Shown piece after piece: positions 1 to 10,459 of a stretch of DNA of 64,000 nucleotides; the stretch's first letter is position 1, and each line of letters starts with the position of its first letter. The notes beneath the pieces are model-generated. The model worked only from the letters and a program-made list of their open reading frames with translations, ran no database searches and was not told where the DNA came from. The stretch comes from Stromatinia cepivora (Eukaryota; Ascomycota; Leotiomycetes; Helotiales; Sclerotiniaceae): positions 682,001 through 746,000 of the forward strand of contig RCTD01000028.1 in assembly GCA_014898415.1 (NCBI GenBank), read 5' to 3'. The position numbers and the translations under genes are program-made.

Positions 1-1
1 A

Positions 2-3000
2 TGGTTTCCTGCCGTTAAGCTGAAGGTTCCGGACCCTGAAGATGGTAGCCAGAGCTCTAAAGTCAAGCTTGTTTATTGTTGGTCCAATATTTTGACTGTA
101 TTGGATGTGGAGGAAACTCCATCTGATGACAAAGATAAACCACCGAGTCTATCCTTTAAACCTCGTAATCGCTGGAAGGCAGAAGAAGCTATTGTTGCCG
201 TTCAGTGGCTCAGTCGATCCGTGCTTACGGTATTGACAATTACACAACGCTTAATAGTTTTGGAAGATGTAAGTATGCGGATGACTGAAGCATTCGATTT
301 AGTACATAAACACATCTTTCACCAAGATTTGTTTTCCGAACAACTGCATACCTTAGTGGAGCAACTAGACGAAGAAGACCCGTCTATGCATGGTGTTGTG
401 GCAGATGCATTTTATATGAGCTTTAAAGCTTACAAGAGTCGAATGTTCCTGCTTGGCTTCAATGATGTATCAATAGGAACACTATCAAACTGGGCAGATC
501 GACTAATCGCATTGATGGAAGATGGTGACTACATTGGAGCTATTCAATTGGCGACGTCTTATTTTACAGGTGATGCCGACAAGTTGACCATTGGATTACC
601 GGAGGATACTACATTACGGCATTCTATGGTGCAAGACAAATTGGTCGAGATCATGACTGCTTCTCTCAAGTTTGCTTTCGGTCAACGACAGAAATATCCG
701 GCTGCTACGGATGATCACCTCAAACAATTAGCTGAAGCTTGCTTTGAAGCATCTCTAAGCATTAACGATATTGATTTCCTCTTCGATGAGGCTTTTGAAT
801 GGTACGAGGATGGAGATTCGGAAGGTATTTTCCTCGAGGTTTTGGAACAACATATATTGGAACAACACATTACCTCAGTACCACCTACTGTTGTTAAATC
901 TATGGTTTCCTACTTCGTTAGTAAAGGTTTTGAAAGTCGTCTAGAAGAAATGATATGTCATATGGAGACGACAACATTAGATATCGACGAGGTCACTACT
1001 TTATGCAAACAACACAATCTTTACGATGCCCTTATTTACGTCTGGAATCAAGCGCTGCACGATTACATAACTCCTCTCATTGATCTTCTCATATTGTTGG
1101 TGCCCCTTGTCCGAGATGGAGAATCCTTTCCAGGTGGGAACGTGATGGAAGATCCCATTTTTGGTATTAATGCATTGAAGATGTTTCCATACATGTCATA
1201 TACATTTACGGGCCGAGTCTACCCTACGGGCAATCAGCTTGAGGATCAAGAAGCTATGAATGCTAAAGCCGAACTCTATTGGTTTCTCTTCTCTGGAAAG
1301 ACAATTTCTTGGCCTAGAGGAAACACTAAGCCATTCTTAACAAAGCCGAATGAAGAGGTTGAACCTTCGTTTCCGTACTTAAGGATGATTCTTGGGTTTG
1401 ATGCGCCAAGCTTTCTCAGTGTTTTGAATGAGGCATTCGAGGATTCCTTTCTTAACGATACGCCAGAACGAGCTGTCAATGGTGGCTCAAGTCGTGACAT
1501 GTCAGAGGAGCATGTATTTGGCCTTTCCGTCAACAGGCAGTATATCGTCACGATACTCCTAGAGGTTATGAACGCCAATGAATTTGCATCAGAAGACACT
1601 ATCTATCTGGATATGTTTATCGCTCGAAATCTACCTAAATTTCCTCAATACTTACTACTTTCTGGGACAGCTCTGCACAAGGTTTTGACAGGCTTGTGTA
1701 ATTATCCTGGTGGAGATCTTGCGGATGATGCTCAACTTAGTGCAGAATACCTGCTTTCAGTATACCATCCAACCGATCTAGCATCCCTGATGCCTCTATT
1801 CCAAAAGGCCGGTTTTTATCGAGTCCTCAAAAGTATATACAAAGCAGACAAGCAATATAGTCAACTGGTTCAGGCATATTTTGAGGATCCCGAGGATCGT
1901 GAAAATATCTTTGATTGTATATCTGACTGCTTGAGACCTCGTTCTGGTTTGACCAAACGACAGGTTCGGGAGGTCCATGAAATTCTCGAGAAGCATGCCA
2001 GTGATCTGGTTGAGCTCGATGCCGAAAAGGCTGCTCTGACGATCCAGAATTATGCTCCCGTTCTCCACGAAAAGATGTTGAGCTCACTCCCTGGTCTCTC
2101 AGAGGTGCAGTATGTCTATTTGCGCAGTATTATGGAAACGGCAACCGAGCCAGAAGAGGGTCCTAAACGCTCACCCCCTAGTGAGTTCACCGAGCAATAT
2201 GTTCAACTTATGTGCAGATATGACGCTCAACATGTGGTTCATTACGTTGAATTGGTGCAAGCATCTGATCTCCGGCTCGAGCATGTCTTGCCTTATATGG
2301 AAGAGAGTGGCGTTATAGATGCTGCTGTGGTATTGATGGCTCGTGAAGGTCGAATCAGAGCTGGTATGGACCGGCTGATAGAACATTTGAAGAAGTTAGA
2401 GGCTACTCTGGTAGGCATCCTAGGCACTTCGGCCGAGGCCATGCAATCTATGAAGGCAAGTGAAGCCGTGGACGATCTTCTCACTGCTCTCCAAAAATAT
2501 ATCAATGTGGGAATTTGGTTATGTCAACACCAGACGTCACCACAGTCTAACTATTCAAACGCAATTCCTAATAGACGAAAGTCTTCCGCAAAATTCGAAC
2601 TTCTTCCCGAAGAGGTACTTTGGCTAGATCTAATAGATATTGCGGTACAAATGACACGCAAAGTATCTCCAGTTCTGGAAGACGCGAAAGTATCGGAGTC
2701 CAATGAACTGGATTGTGAGAAGCCAATTGCCCAGCTTCGCACTCTTGTTCAACGAACATTTACAGCTCTGCTAACTTCGACATCAACACCAACATCCTCG
2801 GGTGCAAATTTATCTTTCTTACGTATTTTACGAGCATTCTTGACGAAAGCATCAATTTCGTCACCTAACCTTAGCGATCTACGCGCCGTACTTGCCTCGG
2901 TATTCTCTGCATATTCATATGAAGAGAGTATCCTAAGTTTAGCAAATCGACTACTCGACAAAGACCTTTTCGTCAATGTCCAGTCTGCTACCAATCTTCG

Positions 3001-3487
3001 TCAAAGAGGATGGAGGCCACGCGGCTCCACTTGTGAGGGTTGTGGTCGGAGGGTATGGGGACCCGGCGTTTCGGGTGATGTATTTCCTCAATGGGAAGAA
3101 CGACAGGAACGCGAAGAGCAGAAAAGGAAGAATAAAGAAACCCTTTTGAGTGGAGGTGCTACAGAACGAGGAAAGGGGCTAGCTCCAGCTAGAAGTAATA
3201 GTTTGCCAAAGTTCGACGGAGAGAGCAGCAGGAATGGCAAAGGCAAAGGTAGAGCAAAGGGTATGGACGAACAATCGGCGGGAGAGCCTGGAGATGGAAT
3301 GAATGGTCAACAGGGCGGCAATGATAATCATGAACACAAGGTTCGGCAGGAATTGGGACCACTAGTGGTGTTCGCTTGTAGACATATTTATCATCGGGCA
3401 TGTTTGGAGACAATGCAGACGGATGATTATGCGGCGAGGGATAGTCTTCATGATGAGAGGGAATTCAGGTGTCCTATAGATGGGTAG
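2..3487 (+). CDS. VPS8: Vps8, CORVET complex subunit (5' truncated by window edge)
   Basis: C-terminal 1161 residues of a Vps8-type protein; the frame is open from base 2, so the real start lies left of the window. Vps8 is the CORVET-specific subunit that binds Rab5 (Vps21) and tethers early endosomes. The body is a long helical, clathrin-repeat-like region (for example the DLVHKHIFHQDLF and ADRLIALMEDGDYIGAIQLA stretches) typical of the family. The C-terminus holds a RING-like zinc domain: CEGC at about 3032-3043, then after a charged, Gly/Lys/Arg-rich spacer of about 110 residues the half ACRHIYHRAC near 3374-3403 and CPID near 3471. The spacer is a long low-complexity insertion between zinc ligands. 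No intron is visible in this part. Frame length and continuity make the call secure; the missing N-terminal beta-propeller is simply outside the window. Confidence 0.9.
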   Translation, partial: WFPAVKLKVPDPEDGSQSSKVKLVYCWSNILTVLDVEETPSDDKDKPPSLSFKPRNRWKAEEAIVAVQWLSRSVLTVLTITQRLIVLEDVSMRMTEAFDLVHKHIFHQDLFSEQLHTLVEQLDEEDPSMHGVVADAFYMSFKAYKSRMFLLGFNDVSIGTLSNWADRLIALMEDGDYIGAIQLATSYFTGDADKLTIGLPEDTTLRHSMVQDKLVEIMTASLKFAFGQRQKYPAATDDHLKQLAEACFEASLSINDIDFLFDEAFEWYEDGDSEGIFLEVLEQHILEQHITSVPPTVVKSMVSYFVSKGFESRLEEMICHMETTTLDIDEVTTLCKQHNLYDALIYVWNQALHDYITPLIDLLILLVPLVRDGESFPGGNVMEDPIFGINALKMFPYMSYTFTGRVYPTGNQLEDQEAMNAKAELYWFLFSGKTISWPRGNTKPFLTKPNEEVEPSFPYLRMILGFDAPSFLSVLNEAFEDSFLNDTPERAVNGGSSRDMSEEHVFGLSVNRQYIVTILLEVMNANEFASEDTIYLDMFIARNLPKFPQYLLLSGTALHKVLTGLCNYPGGDLADDAQLSAEYLLSVYHPTDLASLMPLFQKAGFYRVLKSIYKADKQYSQLVQAYFEDPEDRENIFDCISDCLRPRSGLTKRQVREVHEILEKHASDLVELDAEKAALTIQNYAPVLHEKMLSSLPGLSEVQYVYLRSIMETATEPEEGPKRSPPSEFTEQYVQLMCRYDAQHVVHYVELVQASDLRLEHVLPYMEESGVIDAAVVLMAREGRIRAGMDRLIEHLKKLEATLVGILGTSAEAMQSMKASEAVDDLLTALQKYINVGIWLCQHQTSPQSNYSNAIPNRRKSSAKFELLPEEVLWLDLIDIAVQMTRKVSPVLEDAKVSESNELDCEKPIAQLRTLVQRTFTALLTSTSTPTSSGANLSFLRILRAFLTKASISSPNLSDLRAVLASVFSAYSYEESILSLANRLLDKDLFVNVQSATNLRQRGWRPRGSTCEGCGRRVWGPGVSGDVFPQWEERQEREEQKRKNKETLLSGGATERGKGLAPARSNSLPKFDGESSRNGKGKGRAKGMDEQSAGEPGDGMNGQQGGNDNHEHKVRQELGPLVVFACRHIYHRACLETMQTDDYAARDSLHDEREFRCPIDG

Positions 3488-4580
3488 TAATAGGAATACA
3501 TTAATGGTATTTGTTGTATAATATCCGGGTTGGTCAGCATATTCTCACAACTCTTTGTCTTGCCCTTAACTTCCTCTCTGGGCCTAAAGTGATCATTTTG
3601 ACCATTTAATCTTAGTATTTCAAAACTCTTGACTAATGATAATCTAGTCTAAACTTGAGGAGCCAGGCTCAGTTTGTGCGTTCTACTATATTCTCGTATT
3701 CATAAATCGCTCAAAATCCCAGCAACCTTGATGAGATTCCTTCCAATGTGAACATTTAACCACTAGTATCATCACTCCAATCGCACAAAAAATCTTTCTA
3801 TACCAAGCATGTCTCAAGATTTTCGCATAACGAACTCCGTCAAACAAATTGTTATTGATTCGAAACCCTATGACTTCACTCGCAACTTAAAACAACCACG
3901 CACTTTAGCTTTGGCTTTGGTACAATTTCACATTCTCCATCACAGTGCAGTAACTTCCAGACTACCCGGCATTTCCAGCCACACTTTAACATTTCCCAGC
4001 CACGCTAGACGGGTACCTGAATTTAGTTTTTATGACTAATCTGAAAGGAACGAATCATCTCTTAATATCGATTGAAAGGAGGATGATCACTATTTTGTAT
4101 TTACCTACTCCAAGCCATCGTATTAAATAATAACAGCTCATGCAGTCCAATGTTTGAAAGTATTCTATCCTTCACCTAAGAATACTTCTTGTTTTACTTT
4201 TTCTACTTACTGTGAATTCGTGATTGGGAATCTGAAGAATCCGGCACAGCTCTCAACCAATATTCCTTGGAAGAATACCTCGAATCTCAAACGAAGTGTC
4301 GGTGTTGGATAACGCTTCTGTAACACCGCATGAAACTGTAAAATCGGGTATTGAGATTGCCGTGAGAAGAGACCCGAGCACTGCCTCGTTGGATTTGGGT
4401 ACTTCTGGAGTTGGAAGCCCTGAGTCTTGGTTTTGCTACTTTGCTTGAATTAAATTTGTATGAACGAGCGAAAGGGAGATATTATTCGAAACGATATTGA
4501 AATTTTGAGCACCAAACGAACAGAGCCGAACTGAGCTTTTGAGTCGATTTGAGAATTACAGCGCGAGAGCATTGGCAAGC
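3488..4580. other. Intergenic, VPS8 to Rcr-like gene
   Basis: About 1.1 kb without a convincing gene. A 76-codon plus-strand ORF at 3809-4039 has no recognisable composition or splice partners and is judged spurious. The right part (about 4200-4580) is probably the promoter and 5' UTR of the following gene. Confidence 0.5.
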
Positions 4581-5260
4581 ATGAACGGCGATTTGTCGAT
4601 GATTATGGAGCGGGCGGACAACGGGCCTACTCTCGTGTGTGATAGATTTGGAAATTGTTTTGAAAGTGATGATGTTCCGTTTTGGCTTACAAAGGTTGGT
4701 TTGCTGGGTTGAGATAAAAATGTGTGCCCGTGGCTAACAATGTTCAATAGAAGGGTCAAATAATCAGATGGTCGGTTTTCTGGGGATTGTTTCTTATCTT
4801 CATGCTATGGATTGTTGTCGGATATTGGCATGCGAAGAGAAGATTAAGGAAGGGCTTGAAACCATTGGCATATCACAGGGTGAGTAGCCTCAATCAAAGT
4901 GCGCGAAAAGGCAGTGCTAACAATGAGTAGTGGATGTTGAATAGGCAACAACGAGCACAATATGATCCGGCCTACCAGACCCCCGACGTATACTACAATC
5001 AATTTCCAGCAGCAGGAGGACAATATGGCATGCATCCTATGCCACCGCCAATGTACAATCCGGATGCGCCAATGCCACCTACATATCAACCACCTGCAGG
5101 AGCAACCAAAGTCGATCCCTCACAATGGAGATCGCAGCCAACAAGACGTCCAGCAGATGATGGTGGAGAGTCCGCTCCCGATTATGAGGCACCCCCAGGA
5201 CCACCTCCAAATCTTCAAGCAAACAATACTGGCGCGAGCAGCAATCCATTTCGAGGTTAG
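4581..5260 (+). CDS. Rcr1/Rcr2-like single-pass membrane protein with PPxY motifs
   Basis: Three-exon model: 4581-4694, 4751-4879 and 4931-5260, 190 residues; introns of 56 and 51 bp with GT-AG ends, all junctions in phase 0. A short N-terminus with two cysteines (about residues 20 and 26) precedes one transmembrane helix at about residues 46-64 (FWGLFLIFMLWIVVGYW), followed at once by a basic stretch (AKRRLRKG). The cytoplasmic tail is Pro/Tyr/Gln rich and has two PPxY motifs, PPMY and PPTY. This is the layout of the fungal Rcr1/Rcr2 family (chitin deposition and plasma-membrane protein turnover; PY motifs recruit the Rsp5 ubiquitin ligase). The family call is from architecture and remembered family features; the exact biological role here is inference. 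Confidence 0.75.
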
Positions 5261-5437
5261 TCGTGGGGAGGAGCGGTTTAATGAATATTGATGTTTGGGT
5301 ATGCTGGTAATAGACTTTCACGAGGGATTAAATGTACTATCAGGAATAGAACAATGAAAGATTGAAATTCAGAACACATACATAGATATTAGTACCCACT
5401 ACATAGTCTTACACACCACTAAGTGAAGCACTGGACA

Positions 5438-6198
5438 CTATCCGAGGTCCATAGCATCAGGATCATCCTCCACAGCTTCCACTATCATATCTTCTGCATC
5501 GGCACCCTCTTCACTCACACTATCAGTAGATACACGATCTAGTACAAACTCACCCACCGTTCCCTCCCCCCCTCTTCCCTCCAACCTTGCCCTCTCATCC
5601 CACTTAGCTCTCGCCTTCTCCCTCGCCTCCAAGAATGCCTTCCGCACCAAATCCTGTTCCTCGGGCACATTGTGATTCCTAGGAACTGCTGTATCATACA
5701 AGATGAGCTGATTATTCACACCAGCCCATTCCCCATCTTTATTTGCTAGTATATGAGGTGGTATCCGTGTTTCTCGCAGATGTTTAGATATGTCGGGGAG
5801 GAATATTAGCCGCCCATCATCGGAGGCGTCGCTGTCAGATAGCTCGTCGTCGAGATTGTAGATATAGACTTTGTGTTTGGAGTCGTCTAGCTGCATTACA
5901 TCGTCTGCATCTTGTTGTTTTATCTTTTTTGATTTCGTGGATTTGTAATTATTCGTTGTGGTTGTAGAGCTGGTGGTAGGTAGATCTGAGTTCAAGGTGG
6001 GTTGTTCAACTGGAACGTAGAGTTTCTGACCATTGTTCTCTGGAAAATTGTCAGCTTGTGAGGACTGATTATTGGGGTGAGGAAATTATAAATAAATGTA
6101 GGATATATACCGAGATTAAGCAAGCTCAATCGTTTGGAGAGTCGTCCATTGTCTTGGGTTTCTGCCTTTCTTTTCCTAATACGCGTCGCTTGATCCAT
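5438..6198 (-). CDS. Conserved fungal acidic protein of unknown function
   Basis: Two exons on the minus strand: 6198-6111 and 6039-5438, intron 71 bp (GTATAT...CAG), 229 residues. The N-terminus is strongly basic (MDQATRIRKRKAE, then RLSKRLSLLNL), resembling a nuclear localisation signal. The middle carries a motif I regard as the conserved core (MQLDDSKHKVYIYNLDDEL followed by LIFLPDISKHLRETRIP and ILANKDG), and the C-terminal 60 residues are Asp/Glu rich. No enzymatic motif is visible. It lies head to head with the alanyl-tRNA synthetase gene, with only 155 bp between the two first ATGs. I recognise the type as a widely conserved ascomycete hypothetical protein, but cannot give a function. 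Confidence 0.75.
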
Positions 6199-6353
6199 CC
6201 CAACGAACCATCCCTCCCCTAATCACAAGCTTCTTTTCTGCCACTTAGTCTATGCACGATAAGATAAATCCTCAATCTGTATAAACAGAAGGTAATTGTC
6301 AATTGAAGATTTATCCTTCCTAAGGGAAAATATATCTTTATAGAATCGGGCGA
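6199..6353. promoter_or_regulatory. Shared divergent promoter region
   Basis: The 155-bp stretch between the start codons of the minus-strand acidic protein and the plus-strand alanyl-tRNA synthetase must hold the proximal promoter and both 5' UTRs. No TATA-like or named element was assigned. Confidence 0.45.
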
Positions 6354-9300
6354 ATGAATGTGTTGCGTGGAAGGTTGAATCTGAACATCGCAAGAGTTCC
6401 AGGTCCACCGAGTCACTGCTCGAGAATATTCTACGATTCCGAGAGGACGCGACTTTCTTTGTTCGATTCACACACCACCTCAATAAGTTTTTACAACACA
6501 ACCTTGTATCGCAAATTTTCTGGGACGTCAAGAATTATGGCGAGCTCTCAAGATACTGGTAAATGGACGGCCCCGGTGGTTAGGAAAAAATTCTTAAATT
6601 TTTTTGAGAAGCATGCTCATTCTGTTGGTAAGTGGCGGGGTAATTCTTTATGATGAAGGGGTTAACTACGGATTTCCCCCATGAATCGAACAAAACTTCT
6701 TCTGTAGCTTTGGCACTTCTCTGTCAGAGTTTGAACAGTCTATCGAAGCTATATCTCTAACAGAATACAGTGGCATCGTCCTCTGTGGTCCCTCACAATG
6801 ACCCCACTCTCCTCTTTACGAATGCTGGTATGAACCAGTTCAAACCGATTTTCCTCGGCACGGTGGGAAAGACTGATGATATGGCACAACTGAAGAGAGC
6901 AGTGGATACGCAAAAGGTAGATGGTTGGGTTGCTGCTGCTATCATGGAGATACGCTAACGGAGTTGTAGTGTATTCGTGCTGGAGGAAAACACAATGTAG
7001 GACTGGCTACATGACTCTCATCAGGAAGTATATAATCTGATTGTTTATAGGATCTCGATGATGTCGGAAAGGATAGTTACCATCATGTAAGTTACCCCTT
7101 GTATGCCATGGTTGGACAATTCTAACATCTGAGTCATAGACCTTCTTTGAGATGTTGGGGAACTGGTCGTTTGGCGATTACTTCAAGTCAGATGCTATTG
7201 CGATGGCATGGGAGTTACTCACAAAGGTTTACGGATTAGATCCAGATCGATTGTACGTCACATATTTTGAAGGAGATTCTGAGAATAACGTACCAGCGGA
7301 TACAGAGGCTAAGGAGTTATGGCTTAAAGCTGGAGTTAAGGAGGACCATATCCTGACAGGAAACATGAAGGATAACTTTTGGGAGATGGGGGAGACAGGA
7401 CCTTGCGGACCTTGTAGTGAGATTCATTACGACAGAATAGGAGGAGGGCGCAATGCTGCTCATCTCGTCAATCAAGACGACCCTAATGTATTGGAAATCT
7501 GGAATATCGTCTTTATCCAATTCGACCGACAGAAGGATAGATCACTGAAGACTCTACCAGCCAAACATATTGATACTGGTATGGGTTATGAACGTTTGGT
7601 ATCGGTATTGCAGGACAAATCATCAAATTATGACACAGATGTTTTCTCACCATTATTTGCCAAGATTCAGGAAGTCACGCAGGCCAGACCATATACCGAT
7701 AAATATGGCAAGGACGATACCGACGGGATCGATACTGCTTATCGTGTTATTGCTGATCATATTCGTTTACTCACTTTCGCTATTTCCGATGGAGGTGTTC
7801 CCAACAACGAAGGACGGGGCTATGTTGTTCGGCGTGTTCTGAGAAGAGGATCTCGTTATGCTCGAAAATACTTCAACGCCGAGATTGGTAGCTTCTTCTC
7901 CAAAATACTGCCAGCTCTCGTTGAACAAATGGGCGAGCAATTCCCTGAGATCGTCAAAAAGCAACAAGATGTTAAGGAAATTCTGGATGAGGAAGAAGAA
8001 GCTTTTGCTAGAACTTTGGATCGTGGTGAGAAGATGTTCGAGAAATACGCCGCCCAAGCCATCAAGACGAATACCAAGAAACTCTCAGGTGCAGATGTAT
8101 GGAGATTATACGACACTTTTGGTTTCCCAGAAGATTTGACCAAAATTATGGCTGAAGAGAGAGGTCTCGAGACAGATGAAGGGGAGATCGAGATTGCCAA
8201 AGAGAAGGCGCGTGAGGCTAGTAAATCCGTTAAGGAGGCTGCCCACACTTTCGCGAAGTTAGACGTGCACCAAATTGCCGAGCTTGACAACATAGGTATT
8301 GCTCGAACCAATGATGATGCCAAATTTTCGAAGGGCGATTCAACGGGCAAGGTCCAACTCATTTACGATGGCAAGAGCTTCCTCAAGAGCACCGCAGATT
8401 TGCCAAGTGATAAGCCATTTGGCATTCTCCTAGATAAGACTAACTTCTATGCTGAACAAGGTGGTCAAGTTTTCGATACCGGCAAAATTATAATTGATGG
8501 TGTTGCGGAATTCAAGGTTCTTGATACTCAAGCATATGGTGGATACATTGTCCATAATGGTTACATGGACTATGGAAACTTCAAGGCTGGAGATGAAGTT
8601 ATTTGCGAATACGACGAATTAAGAAGACAACCTATTCGCAACAATCATACCGGTACCCACATTCTCAATCATGCATTGAGGGAGCATTTAGGTGAAGATA
8701 TCAACCAAAAGGGATCGCTAGTCGACCAAGAGAAATTACGATTTGATTTCTCGCATAAAGCTCAAGTCACACTACCAGAACTCAAGAAGATCGAGGACTC
8801 TTCAAATTCTTATATTAAACAAAACTGCAAGATTTACTCGAAAGATGTTGATCTTGACACTGCAAAGGCTATTGAGGGTGTACGTGCTGTCTTCGGCGAA
8901 ACATACCCAAATCCCGTTCGAGTGGTGTCGGTTGGTGTCGAGGTTGACGTTCTACTCGCCGAACCAAAGAACCCAGAGTGGCGAAAAGTCAGTGTCGAAT
9001 TCTGCGGTGGAACTCATGTCGATCAGACTGGCATTATTAAGGACCTCGTTATTGTCGAAGAGAGTGGTATTGCCAAGGGAATTCGAAGAATCATCGCTTA
9101 TACTGGTGATGCCGCGCATGAGGTACAGAGAGTCGCCTCAGAATTCGGCAAACGTATTGCTTCTTTAGATGCTATGCCTCACGGCGTAGAGAAGGAACAG
9201 GAGGTCAAAGCAACACAAAACGACTTGAACCACCTCACTATTTCAGTACTGGCTAAGGAGGATTTGAAGAAGAAATTCACCAAGGTTCAAAAAGATGTCC

Positions 9301-9778
9301 TTGATGAGCAAAAGAAGAAGCAGAAGGCCGAATCCAAGACCGCTTTGGATACTGTTACTGCTCACTTTGCTGATCCAAAGAACAAGGACAGCACCGCGTA
9401 TATTGCACAATTGCCAATTTCTGCAAACTCCAAGGCCATTGCTGATGTGATGAACCATTTCAAGTCCAAGGCAAAGGAGAAGACAGTTTATCTTTTTGGA
9501 GGCAGTGCTAGTGAGGGTGCTGTCGTGCACGGAGTATACGTTGGTACAGTAAGTGCAACTATTCCTTTTATCTTTTGAAAATGTCGACTAACGCTATATA
9601 GGATGCTGCTTCTAAGGGCGTGAGTGCGGAGCAATGGGCCGCAGCAGTCTCGGAGGTCATAGGAGGTCGATCTGGTGGCAAGGAGCCAACTCGCACTGGT
9701 CAAGGAACCAACCCGGATAAGATCGAGGATGCGGTTGCTGTTGCCGAAAAATGGTTTGCAGAGAAATTGAAGCTTTGA
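6354..9778 (+). CDS. ALA1: Alanyl-tRNA synthetase, predicted mitochondrial and cytosolic forms
   Basis: Six exons: 6354-6627, 6771-6916, 6970-6996, 7051-7086, 7140-9548 and 9602-9778; every junction is GT-AG and in phase. The protein is 1022 residues from ATG 6354 and 961 from the in-frame ATG 6537. The longer form adds 61 residues rich in Arg, Ser and Thr with few acidic residues, like a mitochondrial presequence; the shorter form has the normal cytosolic N-terminus ([10 protein letters not shown]). Class II catalytic core motifs are clear ([34 protein letters not shown]). Editing-domain zinc ligands are intact: HTGTH at about residue 664 of the long form and CGGTH further on. The last exon supplies the C-Ala domain. 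The enzyme charges tRNA-Ala. Exons 3 and 4 are only 27 and 36 nt. The family call is certain; dual localisation is inferred from the two starts and the known dual role of yeast ALA1. Confidence 0.95.
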
Positions 9779-10459
9779 GGAGTTATACCCTGGTCTAAAA
9801 GAAATTTCTTACAGCAGAAAAAGATACTTTCCAAAGTTTAGACGTTGGTTGGTTCTCGGGAGGAAAGTCCCACTTGCAGTAACTTATATCAGACAAACAT
9901 TGTATTTTGAGCATCAATTTCGGTTAGTTGATCAATGAGTAGGTGCCCGTGAGCCGCTGTATTCGATTCCGCTGGGCAAGTGTGCTGATGTATCGGTTTT
10001 ACTAATAGAGAAGGTGCGTTGAGAACGTCAAATGTTGTTTTCTCATTCAAATCGAGGATTTTTTGTACGAAGTGAGGTTAGCTGTCCAAGTTCGTCACAA
10101 TCTACACAAGCATGTTATTACAATTACCAAGTCTAAACCCGGACTTTTAATTGGCATATTCTAGTAGGTATTGTGGATATCTGGAGTCAAATTTCGAATA
10201 TGGAAAGCGCAGTTATATTGATTACTTCACCACAGGATCGGAGAGAGTGAAAGTGCAACTACCCAATGTTTCCAAATGTGCTTTCCCAATTCAATTCAAA
10301 AGGACTTGGTCTAAACACCCACCGACTTTGCCAAAACTATATTCCCTTGCATCTTGCATCACCATCAATGCTTTATATTCTGCGAGACGTCTTTAAGTGC
10401 TCATTCATTCATATACATTCGATTGCTTGTTTGCTTATCATCGTCCATACATTACGAAA
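9779..10459. other. Intergenic, alaS 3' end to repeat protein
   Basis: About 680 bp with no supportable gene. It should contain the AlaRS 3' UTR and the promoter of the next gene. The frame of the downstream protein is open back to 10397 but lacks an ATG before 10460. Confidence 0.5.

Noticed and set aside
3809..4039. 76-codon plus-strand ORF after VPS8
   Set aside because: No motif, no splice partners, composition like non-coding DNA.
7856..8362. 168-codon antisense ORF inside AlaRS
   Set aside because: Lies wholly within a secure conserved coding exon on the other strand.
10151..10396. 81-codon ORF upstream of the repeat protein
   Set aside because: Promoter/5' UTR region; no recognisable sequence and no in-frame junction to the next gene.
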